Origin: Catelliglobosispora koreensis DSM 44566
GTDB taxonomy: Bacteria > Actinomycetota > Actinomycetes > Mycobacteriales > Micromonosporaceae
Direction of reading: 5' to 3'
DNA length: 64,000 bases
Assembly (NCBI RefSeq): GCF_000379685.1
Contig: NZ_KB903292.1
Location: 62,001 to 126,000, forward strand
In this document: in pieces, positions 14,934 to 23,057 of the stretch
Layout of the letters: every line of letters begins with the position of its first letter
Numbering within the stretch: position 1 is the stretch's first letter
The notes under the pieces: model-generated
What the model was told of the DNA's origin: nothing
The model's input: only the letters and a program-made list of their open reading frames with translations
The model's database searches: none
Position numbers and translations under genes: made by a program

Positions 14934-16112
14934 GTGATCGCTCGCAGTGCGCTTGAGGCCCTGACCCAGAGCCCCCTGCGGCTGCTGCGGTCAGCCTGGC
15001 CTTGGCGCTCGCTGGCCTACCTGCTCCTGAGCGTGATCCCGGGCGCGTTCATCATCTCGGTGGGCTGGCTGGGCGGGCAACTCATGGGCACGGTCGGGCC
15101 CACGCTCGCGGGTTTCACCGTCGTCATTGTGGCGACGCCGGTCATCAATGCCTTCGAGCGGCTGCGGCTCAAGCTCGTGGACCGGTCACCCGCGTTGCCG
15201 CGGGTCCGTGGTTCGCTGATACGCCGCCTTCGCGACTCTGACGCCTGGCGTGAGTTCGCCCACGCCCTGGTCGCGATGCTCGCGCTGTGGTGGATCGACC
15301 TCCTGGTGCTGGCCGTCGCTCTCGGCGTGCCGGGGACGTTCTTGACCGCTCCGTTTCAGCCCAATGGCACGGGCCCGGTGGCGACGGTGTTGTTCACGCT
15401 GGCGGGATTCCTGCTCATCCCCGTAGCCGCCTATCCGCTCACCGCCTGGGCCGGGGCTAGAGCGGCGATGAGCCGGGCGATCCTTGGCTCACAAGACGAA
15501 CTCGCGCGCTCGCGCGCCCGGCTGATGGGCGCGTTCGAACTAGAACGCCGCCGCATCGAGCGAGACCTGCACGACGGTGCCCAGCAACGGCTCGTGGCGC
15601 TGAGCATGAAGCTAGGACTGGCGAAACTGTCCGCTGACGTGAACTCGCCGCTGTACAAGGAGATCGATGAAGCGCACGAGCAAGCGAAGCTGGCGTTGAG
15701 TGACCTGCGTGAACTCATTCGCGGCGTTCACCCGCAAGTGCTGTCGGGACGAGGTTTGGCGGCAGCTGTTCGGGACGCGGCAGGCAGGTCCCCGGTGCCC
15801 GTGACCGTTGACCTCCCGTCAACACGGCTCGATGAGGCCGCTGAAGTAACCGCCTACTACGTGGTGACCGAAGCCCTGGCAAACGTCGCCAAACACAGTG
15901 GCGCTCAACGGGCCTGGGTCAGTGGAGAGGTGAGCAAAGGCTTGCTGCGACTGGAGATTGGCGACGATGGAGTCGGCGGTGCCGATCCGGCGGCAGGCTC
16001 CGGGCTGACCGGCCTCGCCGACCGCATATCCACTTTGGATGGACAGTTCAGCGTGTCCAGTCCGGCCGGTGGCCCAACGGTCGTGCGGGTGGAGCTGCCA
16101 TGCTCCGCATAG
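14934..16112 (+). CDS. Two-component sensor histidine kinase (NarL/DesK-type)
   Basis: A 392-residue membrane kinase. The N-terminus has a sensor region with four membrane helices (two between about 25 and 75, two between about 115 and 180); no large external domain is seen. A HisKA_3 dimerisation helix follows, with the phospho-acceptor His213 in ERRRIERDLHDGAQQRL, then a HATPase with N (ALANVAKHS) and G (GDDGVGGADP) boxes. I chose GTG 14934 because TAACGT lies exactly 7 bases upstream; a longer frame exists but has no ribosome site. It overlaps the response regulator by 13 bp and is divergent from the ABC exporter it probably controls. Confidence 0.9.
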   Translation: MIARSALEALTQSPLRLLRSAWPWRSLAYLLLSVIPGAFIISVGWLGGQLMGTVGPTLAGFTVVIVATPVINAFERLRLKLVDRSPALPRVRGSLIRRLRDSDAWREFAHALVAMLALWWIDLLVLAVALGVPGTFLTAPFQPNGTGPVATVLFTLAGFLLIPVAAYPLTAWAGARAAMSRAILGSQDELARSRARLMGAFELERRRIERDLHDGAQQRLVALSMKLGLAKLSADVNSPLYKEIDEAHEQAKLALSDLRELIRGVHPQVLSGRGLAAAVRDAAGRSPVPVTVDLPSTRLDEAAEVTAYYVVTEALANVAKHSGAQRAWVSGEVSKGLLRLEIGDDGVGGADPAAGSGLTGLADRISTLDGQFSVSSPAGGPTVVRVELPCSA

Positions 16113-16747
16113 TGCTAGCCGAAGATGCCGTGCTGCTGCGCGAAGGACTCGTGGGGCTCCTGGAGCGATTTGGCAGCCAGGTGGTGGCTGCCGTCGCAGA
16201 TGCCGAGGCGCTGATCGCGGCGGCGACGGAGCTTGAGCCCGACATCGTGGTGACCGACGTCCGGATGCCACCGTCGTTCACCGACGAAGGTTTGCGGGCC
16301 GCTCTAACCTTGCGCCAAACACGGCCATCGCTGCCGGTGCTCGTGCTGAGCCAATACGTCGAGCAGACCTACGCCAGTGAACTGCTCAACTCAGGACGCC
16401 ACGCTGGTACGGGTTATCTGCTCAAGGACCGTATCGGCGAGGTGACCGAGTTCGCCGAAGCCGTGCGCACCGTGGCCGCCGGTGGAACCGTGATCGACCC
16501 TGAAGTCGTGCGGCAACTGCTGGAACAGCAGCGCGGTCCGTTGCAGCGCTTGACGCCCCGTGAGCACGAAGTGCTGGGACTGATGGCCGAGGGGCGGTCA
16601 AACGCCGCAATCTCCCGTGCCCTTGTCGTGACCGAGGCGGCGGTGGCCAAACACATCGCCAGCATCTTGTCCAAGTTGGACCTTCCACCGGATCAGGATG
16701 ACCACCGCCGTGTGCTCGCCGTCCTGGCCTATTTGCGCGGCCAGTGA
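16100..16747 (+). CDS. NarL/LuxR-family response regulator
   Basis: A 215-residue regulator: receiver domain (acidic pair E8-D9, phospho-acceptor D53 in IVVTDVRMP, conserved Lys in GYLLKDRI) and a C-terminal LuxR helix-turn-helix (LTPREHEVLGLMAEGRSNAA, then VTEAAVAKHIASIL). It is cognate to the overlapping kinase. The likely target is the ABC exporter promoter next to the kinase gene. The 3' end abuts the convergent MFS gene with one base between the stop codons, so no terminator separates them. Confidence 0.93.
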   Translation: MLRIVLAEDAVLLREGLVGLLERFGSQVVAAVADAEALIAAATELEPDIVVTDVRMPPSFTDEGLRAALTLRQTRPSLPVLVLSQYVEQTYASELLNSGRHAGTGYLLKDRIGEVTEFAEAVRTVAAGGTVIDPEVVRQLLEQQRGPLQRLTPREHEVLGLMAEGRSNAAISRALVVTEAAVAKHIASILSKLDLPPDQDDHRRVLAVLAYLRGQ

Positions 16748-16748
16748 A

Positions 16749-18188
16749 TCAGTGCTCCTCGGGCAGAGGCTGCTTCGGAAGCAAGAAGACGGCAGCGAAA
16801 GTCAGCGCTAGCAACCCGCCTTCGACCCACAGCACCGTGTTCATCGCGTTGCCGAAGCCACGAGCCAGCTGGTTGAAGAAGATCGTGCCGAGGATGGCGA
16901 TGCCCAGTGCGCCACCGAGTTGCTGGATCGACGTGAGCGCACCAGAAGCGGAGCCGGTTTCGTTTGGCTCGACTCCAGCTAGGACGGTGTTGAAGAACGG
17001 CGACATGAGCAGTCCCATGCCGAATCCCACGACGGCCAGTCCGGGCGCGAGCTGCCACGGGGTGACGCCAATGCCTTGCGTGTCAAGGATGTAGCCGAAG
17101 ATCGCTACGCCAGCACCCATGATGAGAAGACCGGCGTGCATGAGCTTGCGGCCGAAGCGTTCCATCAGACCGGCATTCGCCGCGACGAACCCGATGATCA
17201 TTCCGAGTGCTTGTGGAGTACCCGCGAGACCTGCTTTTAGGGGTGAGTAACCCAAACCGAGCTGAATGTAGAGCGTGAAGACCAGCCCAAAGCCGATCAT
17301 CCCGGAGAAGAAGGCAAGCCCGGCCACGAGGCCACCGGTGAAGGCGCGCTTACGGAACAGCGACGGCACGATCAGTGGTTCGCCGCCAGCGCGGTGCTTG
17401 CGCGTCTCGTACCAGGCGAATAGTCCAAACACGACGGCAGAGCCCGCCAGGAGCAGGTAGGTCCACGCTGGCCAGCCGAGCTCGCGTCCTTGCACGAGCG
17501 GGTAAACGAGCATGGCCGAAGCGGCTGAGAACAAAAGCACGCCAGGCAAGTCGAGCTTGGTGGCGTGCGTGGTCTTCGTCGCGGGCAGGAACTTGACCGC
17601 GGCGACGAGCGCGGCGATACCGATGGGCAGGTTGATCAGGAAGATCATGCGCCAGCCCGTGCCAAAGAAGTCGGCGTCGACGAGCCAGCCCGCCAGGATC
17701 GGGCCACCCACGGCGGAGATGCCCATGACCGGGCCAAAGGCACCGAACGCGGCGCCCATTTCCTTAGGCGGGAACATCTCTTTGATCAGGCCAAGACCTT
17801 GCGGCAGCATGACGGCGCCGAATAGACCTTGCAGAACCCGTGCGGTGACAAGGATTTCGGGCGACTGGGCGATGGCGCACAGCAGCGACGCGACGACGAA
17901 TCCCGCGGCACCGATGATGAACATGCGCTTGCGGCCGAAGATGTCGCCGAGCCGGCCGCCCGTGAGCAGGCCGACAGCCATCGCGAGGGTGTAGCCCGCG
18001 CCAAGCCACTGGACGAGCGATTCGGTGCCGCCGAGGCTGGCTTGGATCGACGGCCCAGCGACCGTGGTGACGAGTGCGTCGAGCAGATCCATGATCTCGA
18101 CGGCGAGGATGACAAACAGCGCGGGCCAGCGCCATCTATAAAGCGTTTGGGCGACCGGAGCCGCGGGTTCCACCCGTGTGGTGGTCAT
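16749..18188 (-). CDS. DHA2-family MFS drug exporter (14 helices)
   Basis: A 479-residue proton-driven exporter of the EmrB/QacA type. Seen: motif A after helix 2 (LTGGRLGDIFGRKRMF), motif C region in helix 5 (FGAFGPVMGISAVGGPILAGWL) and 14 hydrophobic segments. It carries drugs or secondary metabolites outward; the substrate is unknown. Its start lies 16 bp from a double operator that also faces the TetR gene, so it is very likely repressed by that TetR protein and induced by its ligand. Confidence 0.9.
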   Translation of the reverse strand: MTTTRVEPAAPVAQTLYRWRWPALFVILAVEIMDLLDALVTTVAGPSIQASLGGTESLVQWLGAGYTLAMAVGLLTGGRLGDIFGRKRMFIIGAAGFVVASLLCAIAQSPEILVTARVLQGLFGAVMLPQGLGLIKEMFPPKEMGAAFGAFGPVMGISAVGGPILAGWLVDADFFGTGWRMIFLINLPIGIAALVAAVKFLPATKTTHATKLDLPGVLLFSAASAMLVYPLVQGRELGWPAWTYLLLAGSAVVFGLFAWYETRKHRAGGEPLIVPSLFRKRAFTGGLVAGLAFFSGMIGFGLVFTLYIQLGLGYSPLKAGLAGTPQALGMIIGFVAANAGLMERFGRKLMHAGLLIMGAGVAIFGYILDTQGIGVTPWQLAPGLAVVGFGMGLLMSPFFNTVLAGVEPNETGSASGALTSIQQLGGALGIAILGTIFFNQLARGFGNAMNTVLWVEGGLLALTFAAVFLLPKQPLPEEH

Positions 18189-18203
18189 GAGGTTCCCCCA
18201 AAA

Positions 18204-18253
18204 GAACAGTGTTCGTTGTTGACGAACACTGTTCTACATTCGGAACTACGTTC
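18204..18253. promoter_or_regulatory. Operator array for the TetR regulator
   Basis: Two perfect 11-bp palindromes of the form GAACANTGTTC lie at 18204-18214 and 18224-18234, 20 bp centre to centre; together they also form a 12-bp perfect inverted repeat (18204-18215 with 18223-18234). A third, weaker site GAACTACGTTC follows at 18243-18253 and a half-site TGTTC at 18267-18271. The sites overlap the TetR promoter (TTCGGA 18239-18244, 17 bp, TACGAT 18262-18267) and lie just upstream of the exporter start. Confidence 0.75.
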
Positions 18254-18274
18254 GCGTCAAGTACGATGTTCGGC

Positions 18275-19024
18275 ATGCAACCGCAGATCCCCGCTCCGCC
18301 GTGGCGCCCGGAACGCCGCAAGAGCACGAAACCCCAGCTCAGTCAGGACGTGATCGTCGACACGGCGCTCAAGATTCTCGATGCTGAGGGAATGGCGGCC
18401 GTCACTATGCGAAGGGTGGCCGAGGAGCTGAACACCGGCCCGGCCTCGCTTTACGCGCACGTGAGCAATAAAGAGGAGCTACTCGATCTCATCTACGAGA
18501 AGGTGGCGGCGGAGATCCCGGTTCCGGAGCCCGACCCCGAGCGGTGGGTCGAGCAGTTGCGCCAGTTGTGCCTCGACTCGTTTCACGTGCTGTCCGCGCA
18601 CAACGACATCGCGTTGGTGGCGATGGCCAACCTGCCGACCGGCCCCAACACGCTGAAGCTTGGCGACGCGATGTTCGGCATCATTCTCGCGGGCGGGATT
18701 CCGCCGCGGGAGGCAGCCTGGGCGATCGACCGCATCTCGCTTTATCTAACCGCGGATGCGTATGAGGGTTCGCTGTACACGCTGAAGCAAAAGGCTAGCG
18801 GCCTGGGCATGCAGGAGTGGCAGTCGGAGTACTTTGGCCGACTGCACAGTTACTACGCATCGCTGCCGCCGCAACTGTTTCCGGCCCTGACGGCCAACTT
18901 GGACGCCATGATGTCTGGTGACGGCGAGGAGCGCTTCGAGTTTGGGCTCGACATGATGATCCGGGGGCTGCTGTCATACGCCCCGCAGCACAAGGGAAAG
19001 GGTGTTAAGCGCGCCCGGCCATAA
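18275..19024 (+). CDS. TetR-family repressor (TetR_C type), divergent to exporter
   Basis: A 249-residue repressor. The N-terminal helix-turn-helix reads LSQDVIVDTALKILDAEG, then VTMRRVAEELNTGPASLYAHVSNK; the rest is the helical TetR/TetR_C ligand domain. I chose ATG 18275 because TACGAT (18262-18267) precedes it by exactly 7 bases (leaderless geometry) and because upstream ATG 18266 overlaps that hexamer. It is divergent from the DHA2 exporter with a shared operator array, the classic drug-sensing arrangement. The 3' end overlaps the convergent MocR gene by 51 bp. Confidence 0.88.
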   Translation: MQPQIPAPPWRPERRKSTKPQLSQDVIVDTALKILDAEGMAAVTMRRVAEELNTGPASLYAHVSNKEELLDLIYEKVAAEIPVPEPDPERWVEQLRQLCLDSFHVLSAHNDIALVAMANLPTGPNTLKLGDAMFGIILAGGIPPREAAWAIDRISLYLTADAYEGSLYTLKQKASGLGMQEWQSEYFGRLHSYYASLPPQLFPALTANLDAMMSGDGEERFEFGLDMMIRGLLSYAPQHKGKGVKRARP

Positions 19025-20332
19025 CCGCTCGGGTGGCGTGCCGTAGCCGGCCACGATGCCGGCGCTGCGCGGCGTGCCGTGCCAATGCGGACCAAGACCC
19101 GCTAAACGCAAGCCACGTTTGGCCGCCGCCGCGATGACGTCAGCCTCGCTCACGTTGTCTGGCAAGGCGATGAGAGCATGCAGGCCCGCCGAAATTCCCT
19201 GCACTCTGTGTGAGGCGAGCCGTTCGGCCAGCAGATCTCGGCGCTTGCGGTAATGCTGACGGCACGCGCGCACGTGACGGTCGAACGCGTGCGTGGCTAT
19301 CAAGTCGGCCAGGGCGAGCTGTCCTAAGACTTCACTGTGGCCGTCGGAGAGCCGCTTGGCTGCCTTTACTGGTTCGACGAGCGCCGGCGGCAGAATCATC
19401 CACGCGAGCCTGAGCGCCGGGGCGAGTGTCTTCGCCGCCGTTCCAAGGTAGACAGTGTGATCGGGTGCCGCGCCCTGCAAAGCCCCGACCGGCTGCCGGT
19501 CATAGCGGAACTCGCCGTCGTAGTCGTCCTCGATGATCAGTCCGCCGGTGGAGCGGGCCCACTCGGCGAGCATGCGCCGGCGTTGCGGGTGCAGGGTCAC
19601 GCCCATCGGGTACTGGTGAGCCGGTGTGACGACGACAGCCTTAGCTTTGGCTGGCGGCGCAGTCGCGCCAAGGGAATCGACAGAAAGCGGCAGGACGGGA
19701 CGTCCAGTGAAGGCTACGACGTCACGGTGGAAGGAAAGGCCCGGATCCTCCATCGCGATGGGACCGTCAACGACCCGGGCGAGCAGGCTCAGCGCCTGAA
19801 CATAGCCCGTCGTGATGACGATGCGGTCCGGTGACGCGAGCACACCCCTGCTGCGGCCCAGATATTCGGTCAGTGCGAGGCGCAGCTCTAACGCTCCCGC
19901 CTCGGGACCATAGCCGTAGGTGTGCGCGGGTGCGACCGCCAGCGCCCGGCGCATCGACCTCAGCCAGGCGGCCGTGGGAAACGTTGTCACGTCAGGGGTT
20001 CCCGCCCCGAGGTCGTAGAGGAACGTATCGTCCACTGGCGACGAAGGCTCTGCGAGCGGACCGGCTGACGGCAACTCGGCCACCACCGTTCCGGAACCGG
20101 TTCGGGCGGCGAGGAAGCCTTCGGCGGTCAGCTGTTCGTAGGCGGCGCTGACCGTGTTGCGGGCGAGCCCGAGTTCCCTGGCCAGATCGCGGGTGGACGG
20201 CAGCCTGGTGCCGGGGGACAAGCGCCCGTCCCGGATGGCTTCCCGTAGCGCCGTCTCCAAGCCCGCTCTGCGGCCGCCCACGGCCAGCTCCAAGTGGAGG
20301 TCGACGCCAGAATTGGCCCAATCAAACTGCAT
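18974..20332 (-). CDS. MocR/PdxR-type GntR-aminotransferase regulator
   Basis: A 452-residue regulator: N-terminal GntR winged helix (LETALREAIRDGRLSPGTRL, LARELGLARNTVSAAYEQL) joined to a fold-type I aminotransferase domain, with the PLP lysine expected in YLGTAAKTLAPALRLAW and a conserved acidic stretch IIEDDYDGEFRY. MocR proteins sense PLP or amino-compound adducts. The divergent partner is an AhpD-like gene, a pairing seen often in actinomycetes, which suggests that this gene is the target. TAAGGT (20341-20346, minus strand) lies 8 bases before the ATG. Confidence 0.9.
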   Translation of the reverse strand: MQFDWANSGVDLHLELAVGGRRAGLETALREAIRDGRLSPGTRLPSTRDLARELGLARNTVSAAYEQLTAEGFLAARTGSGTVVAELPSAGPLAEPSSPVDDTFLYDLGAGTPDVTTFPTAAWLRSMRRALAVAPAHTYGYGPEAGALELRLALTEYLGRSRGVLASPDRIVITTGYVQALSLLARVVDGPIAMEDPGLSFHRDVVAFTGRPVLPLSVDSLGATAPPAKAKAVVVTPAHQYPMGVTLHPQRRRMLAEWARSTGGLIIEDDYDGEFRYDRQPVGALQGAAPDHTVYLGTAAKTLAPALRLAWMILPPALVEPVKAAKRLSDGHSEVLGQLALADLIATHAFDRHVRACRQHYRKRRDLLAERLASHRVQGISAGLHALIALPDNVSEADVIAAAAKRGLRLAGLGPHWHGTPRSAGIVAGYGTPPERLWPGALNTLSLVLRGV

Positions 20333-20340
20333 AAGAATGG

Positions 20341-20372
20341 ACCTTAGCGCAGAGCCATTTCACGCCTAACGT
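20341..20372. promoter_or_regulatory. Divergent leaderless-type promoters, MocR / AhpD-like
   Basis: On the minus strand TAAGGT (20346-20341) is 8 bases before the MocR ATG; on the plus strand TAACGT (20367-20372) is 7 bases before the AhpD-like ATG. Neither gene has a ribosome site. The 47-bp gap is the natural binding region for MocR. Confidence 0.5.
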
Positions 20373-20379
20373 TGATGAC

Positions 20380-20832
20380 ATGACAGACATGCGCCTCGCG
20401 GTAGACAAACTGGCCCCACACATCAACAAGGCGATGAACGCCCTCGATACAGCTTCCCGTAAGACCACCATCGAGCCAGCTCTGCTGGAGCTGGTGCGCC
20501 TGCGGGCTTCGCAGCTCAATGGCTGCGCCTACTGCGTCGACATGCACAGCACCGACGCACGCAAGGGCGGCGAGACCGAGCAGCGGCTCTACGCGGTCGC
20601 GGTGTGGCAGGAGACCCCTTTCTTCAGCGCTCGTGAGCGGGCCGCGCTCGCGCTGACCGAGGCCGCCACACGCCTGACCCACGGCCCGGTGTCCGATGAG
20701 GTGTTCGGCGCGGCGGCCAAGGAGTTCAACGAGACCGAGCTGGCCGAACTGATTTGGACCATCACCGTCATCAACGCCTGGAACCGGCTCGGCGCGACCG
20801 CCCGCCCTTGGGCGCTGGAGGCGACGCGATAA
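20380..20832 (+). CDS. AhpD-like carboxymuconolactone decarboxylase-family protein
   Basis: A 150-residue helical protein with the redox motif C-x-x-C in LNGCAYCVDMHSTDARKGG, the AhpD-type active site (Cys pair followed by His). Such proteins act as alkylhydroperoxidase or peroxidase partners. PALLELVRLRASQLNGC is the usual lead-in. It is divergent from a MocR regulator. The 3' end overlaps the convergent GntR-TetR gene by 62 bp. Confidence 0.9.
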   Translation: MTDMRLAVDKLAPHINKAMNALDTASRKTTIEPALLELVRLRASQLNGCAYCVDMHSTDARKGGETEQRLYAVAVWQETPFFSARERAALALTEAATRLTHGPVSDEVFGAAAKEFNETELAELIWTITVINAWNRLGATARPWALEATR

Positions 20833-21718
20833 GAACGGCGATGCCGTCAAGCAACCGCGCGAGGCCGAACTCGAACAGGGAATCCAGATCCAGGTCGAGT
20901 TCGGTCTCTAGCATCAGTTTCACCACCGTCGAGTAGCGCGATGAAGCCGCGAGCGTGCTCAAAATGGCTTCCTGCCCCTGCATCCACTCGTCATTGGTCA
21001 ACCCGGTGTCCTGCTCCGCCTCGGCTTCTGCCTCCAGGCTCGTGGCGATGCCGCGCACATAGCTGAAAAGCATGACGTGGATATGAATCATCGCCTCGTG
21101 CCCCAAACCCAGCCCCTCCACTGATTTGAGCACCCAGTCGGTGTGGGATAACGCATTGGGGGCCAGCTGTGGCCGGGTCAGTGACATGACCGGGGCGAGC
21201 CAGCGGTGCCGTTTAAACATCGCCCAGGTGTGCCGGGCCGCCGCGTCGAGCTGAAGCCGCCACCCCTCGGGCCGTTTGGGCATCGGAATTTCGCCGAACA
21301 CCGTGTCAATCATGTGCAGCAGCAAGTCGTCTTTTCCGCGCACGTAACGGTAGAGCCCCATGGTTGCGACGCCTAGCTCCAGGGCGATGCGGCGCATGGA
21401 AAGAGCCGAAAGCCCTTCAGCGTCCGCGATATCCAGTGCCATCGCGACGATGCGTTCACGGGACAATCCGCCATGGTCGCGTTTGGAGGGACGGCCTACC
21501 TTGGAAAGGCCTGAAACAACCGTGCCCACGCCCGGAACGACGGTGACCGCGCCCTCCTGCTGGAGCAAAGCGAGCACCTTCGTCGCGGTGGCGATGGCGA
21601 CGCCCCACTTAGCCGTGATTTGCCGTGCCGACGGGACGCGATCGCCGGGGGACAACTCGCCAGAGGAGATGAGGGCACGAATATCGTCTGCGATCTGCTG
21701 ATATGGCGGCTTGGCCAT
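20771..21718 (-). CDS. GntR-TetR fusion regulator with two DNA-binding domains
   Basis: A 315-residue protein that begins with a GntR winged helix (residues about 1-75: YQQIADDIRALISSGELSPGD, then ATATKVLALLQQEGAV) and continues with a complete TetR helix-turn-helix (about 88-135: LSRERIVAMALDIADAEG, LSMRRIALELGVATMGLYRYV) and TetR_C ligand domain. Both recognition helices look intact. A GGGAG ribosome site precedes the ATG by 7 bases. It is divergent from a flavin monooxygenase across a 136-bp region packed with GGTGTAC-type sites, its likely operators. Confidence 0.88.
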   Translation of the reverse strand: MAKPPYQQIADDIRALISSGELSPGDRVPSARQITAKWGVAIATATKVLALLQQEGAVTVVPGVGTVVSGLSKVGRPSKRDHGGLSRERIVAMALDIADAEGLSALSMRRIALELGVATMGLYRYVRGKDDLLLHMIDTVFGEIPMPKRPEGWRLQLDAAARHTWAMFKRHRWLAPVMSLTRPQLAPNALSHTDWVLKSVEGLGLGHEAMIHIHVMLFSYVRGIATSLEAEAEAEQDTGLTNDEWMQGQEAILSTLAASSRYSTVVKLMLETELDLDLDSLFEFGLARLLDGIAVLIASPPAPKGGRSRRAGSRR

Positions 21719-21735
21719 CGTGCTTCTCCCTGCCC

Positions 21736-21837
21736 GGTACTAGTACACCGGTGGTGGTGTACTGCCCGTTTGTGATTGGTGTACTAGTACTCCGTTGAGC
21801 TGTTTTGTTGACCCGCTTACGGTGTACAGCGTACACA
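21736..21837. promoter_or_regulatory. Multi-site operator and promoter, GntR-TetR / monooxygenase
   Basis: Two identical palindromes GTACTAGTAC (21737-21746 and 21781-21790) are 44 bp apart. The wider sites are inverted copies of GGTGTACTAGTAC. A further inverted repeat GTGTAC-AGC-GTACAC (21822-21836) covers the -10 region. GGTGTAC also occurs at 21756-21762. The promoter for the monooxygenase is TTGACC (21808-21813), 18 bp, TACACA (21832-21837). Confidence 0.7.
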
Positions 21838-21854
21838 ACTGATGGGAGACAGCA

Positions 21855-23057
21855 ATGCGCAACAGGACCGTTCTTATCTCGGGTGCCAGCATCGCCGGGC
21901 CAGTGCTGGCTTATTGGCTGCACCGGTACGGCTTCCAGCCGACCGTCGTCGAAATCGCCCCATCGCTGCGGCCAGGAGGGCACGCCGTCGACATCCGGGG
22001 CGCGTCGCGCCAAGTCGTCGCCGAGATGGGCCTCACCGAGCGCATCAAGGCCAAGAGCGTGCCGGAGAAAGGATTCGCTCTCGTTGACCGCAAAGGCAAC
22101 ATGAAGGCACGCGTCGCCGCGGAAGCCTTTGGTGGCGAGGGCATCGTGGCCGAGATCGAAATCATGCGCGGTGACCTGAGCGAAATCCTTTACGACGCTT
22201 CGCTTGACGGCACCGAGTATTTCTTCGGCGACCGCATCACGGCTCTCGACGAAGGTGCCGATGGCGTCAAGGTGACCTTCGCCAGTGGTCTCGTCCGCTC
22301 CTTCGATCTCGTCATCGGCGCCGACGGCGTCCACTCCGGAGTGCGCGCGCTCGCTTTCGGGCCGGAAGAACGGTTCGTCACCTTCCTCGGGGGCTATACC
22401 GCCTACTTCACTGTTGCTGACCCGGGTGACCTAAACAACTGGTTCCTGATGTACAACGAGCCGGGCGGCCTGTGCGCGGGCATCCGTCCCGAGCGCGGTG
22501 GCACCGCCAAAGCGTCGCTGTCGTTCACTTCGCCGCCGCTTTCCTATGACCGCAAAGACCTTCAGGCGCAGAAAGACCTTTTGTCGCAACGATTCGCAGG
22601 TGCGAGCTGGCGTGTGCCGGATCTGCTCGCCGAAATGCGGCAGGCGCCCGACTTCTACTTTGACAGTCTGTGCCAGGTGCGCGTGGATCGCTGGTCACGC
22701 GGCCGGATCGCGTTGATGGGCGATGCCGCGCACTGCGCCTCGCCGCTTAGCGGACTGGGCACGGCTGCTTCGCTCCTTGGGGCTTATGTGCTTGCCGGTG
22801 AGCTGGCGGCCACGCCGGATGACCACGAGCGCGCTTTCTCGGCGTACCAGATGGAAATGAAGGGTTTTGTGGAGCAGGCCATGGAATTGCCGCCCGGAGG
22901 TGTCAACGGCATGGCGCCGAACTCGAAGATGATGATCGCCCTACGCAACTTGTCTATGCGAATGATTACCAAATGGCCGATGCGCCAGCTCATGGCCAAG
23001 CAGGCCGCGAAAGCTGACGCGATAAGCCTTAAGCACTACGGCGGCGCTTCGCGATGA
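21855..23057 (+). CDS. FAD-dependent monooxygenase, TetX-like group
   Basis: A 400-residue class A flavin monooxygenase. FAD motifs: GASIAGPVLAYWLHRYG (dinucleotide-binding), LVIGADGVHSGVR (D-G motif) and MGDAAHCASPLSGLGTA (ribityl/phosphate contact). These enzymes hydroxylate aromatic or polyketide substrates with NAD(P)H and O2; some inactivate tetracyclines or rifamycins. The substrate is not visible. A GGGAG ribosome site is 7 bases before ATG. Control by the divergent GntR-TetR protein suggests substrate- or drug-inducible expression. The 3' end overlaps the convergent gene by 29 bp. Confidence 0.88.
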   Translation: MRNRTVLISGASIAGPVLAYWLHRYGFQPTVVEIAPSLRPGGHAVDIRGASRQVVAEMGLTERIKAKSVPEKGFALVDRKGNMKARVAAEAFGGEGIVAEIEIMRGDLSEILYDASLDGTEYFFGDRITALDEGADGVKVTFASGLVRSFDLVIGADGVHSGVRALAFGPEERFVTFLGGYTAYFTVADPGDLNNWFLMYNEPGGLCAGIRPERGGTAKASLSFTSPPLSYDRKDLQAQKDLLSQRFAGASWRVPDLLAEMRQAPDFYFDSLCQVRVDRWSRGRIALMGDAAHCASPLSGLGTAASLLGAYVLAGELAATPDDHERAFSAYQMEMKGFVEQAMELPPGGVNGMAPNSKMMIALRNLSMRMITKWPMRQLMAKQAAKADAISLKHYGGASR

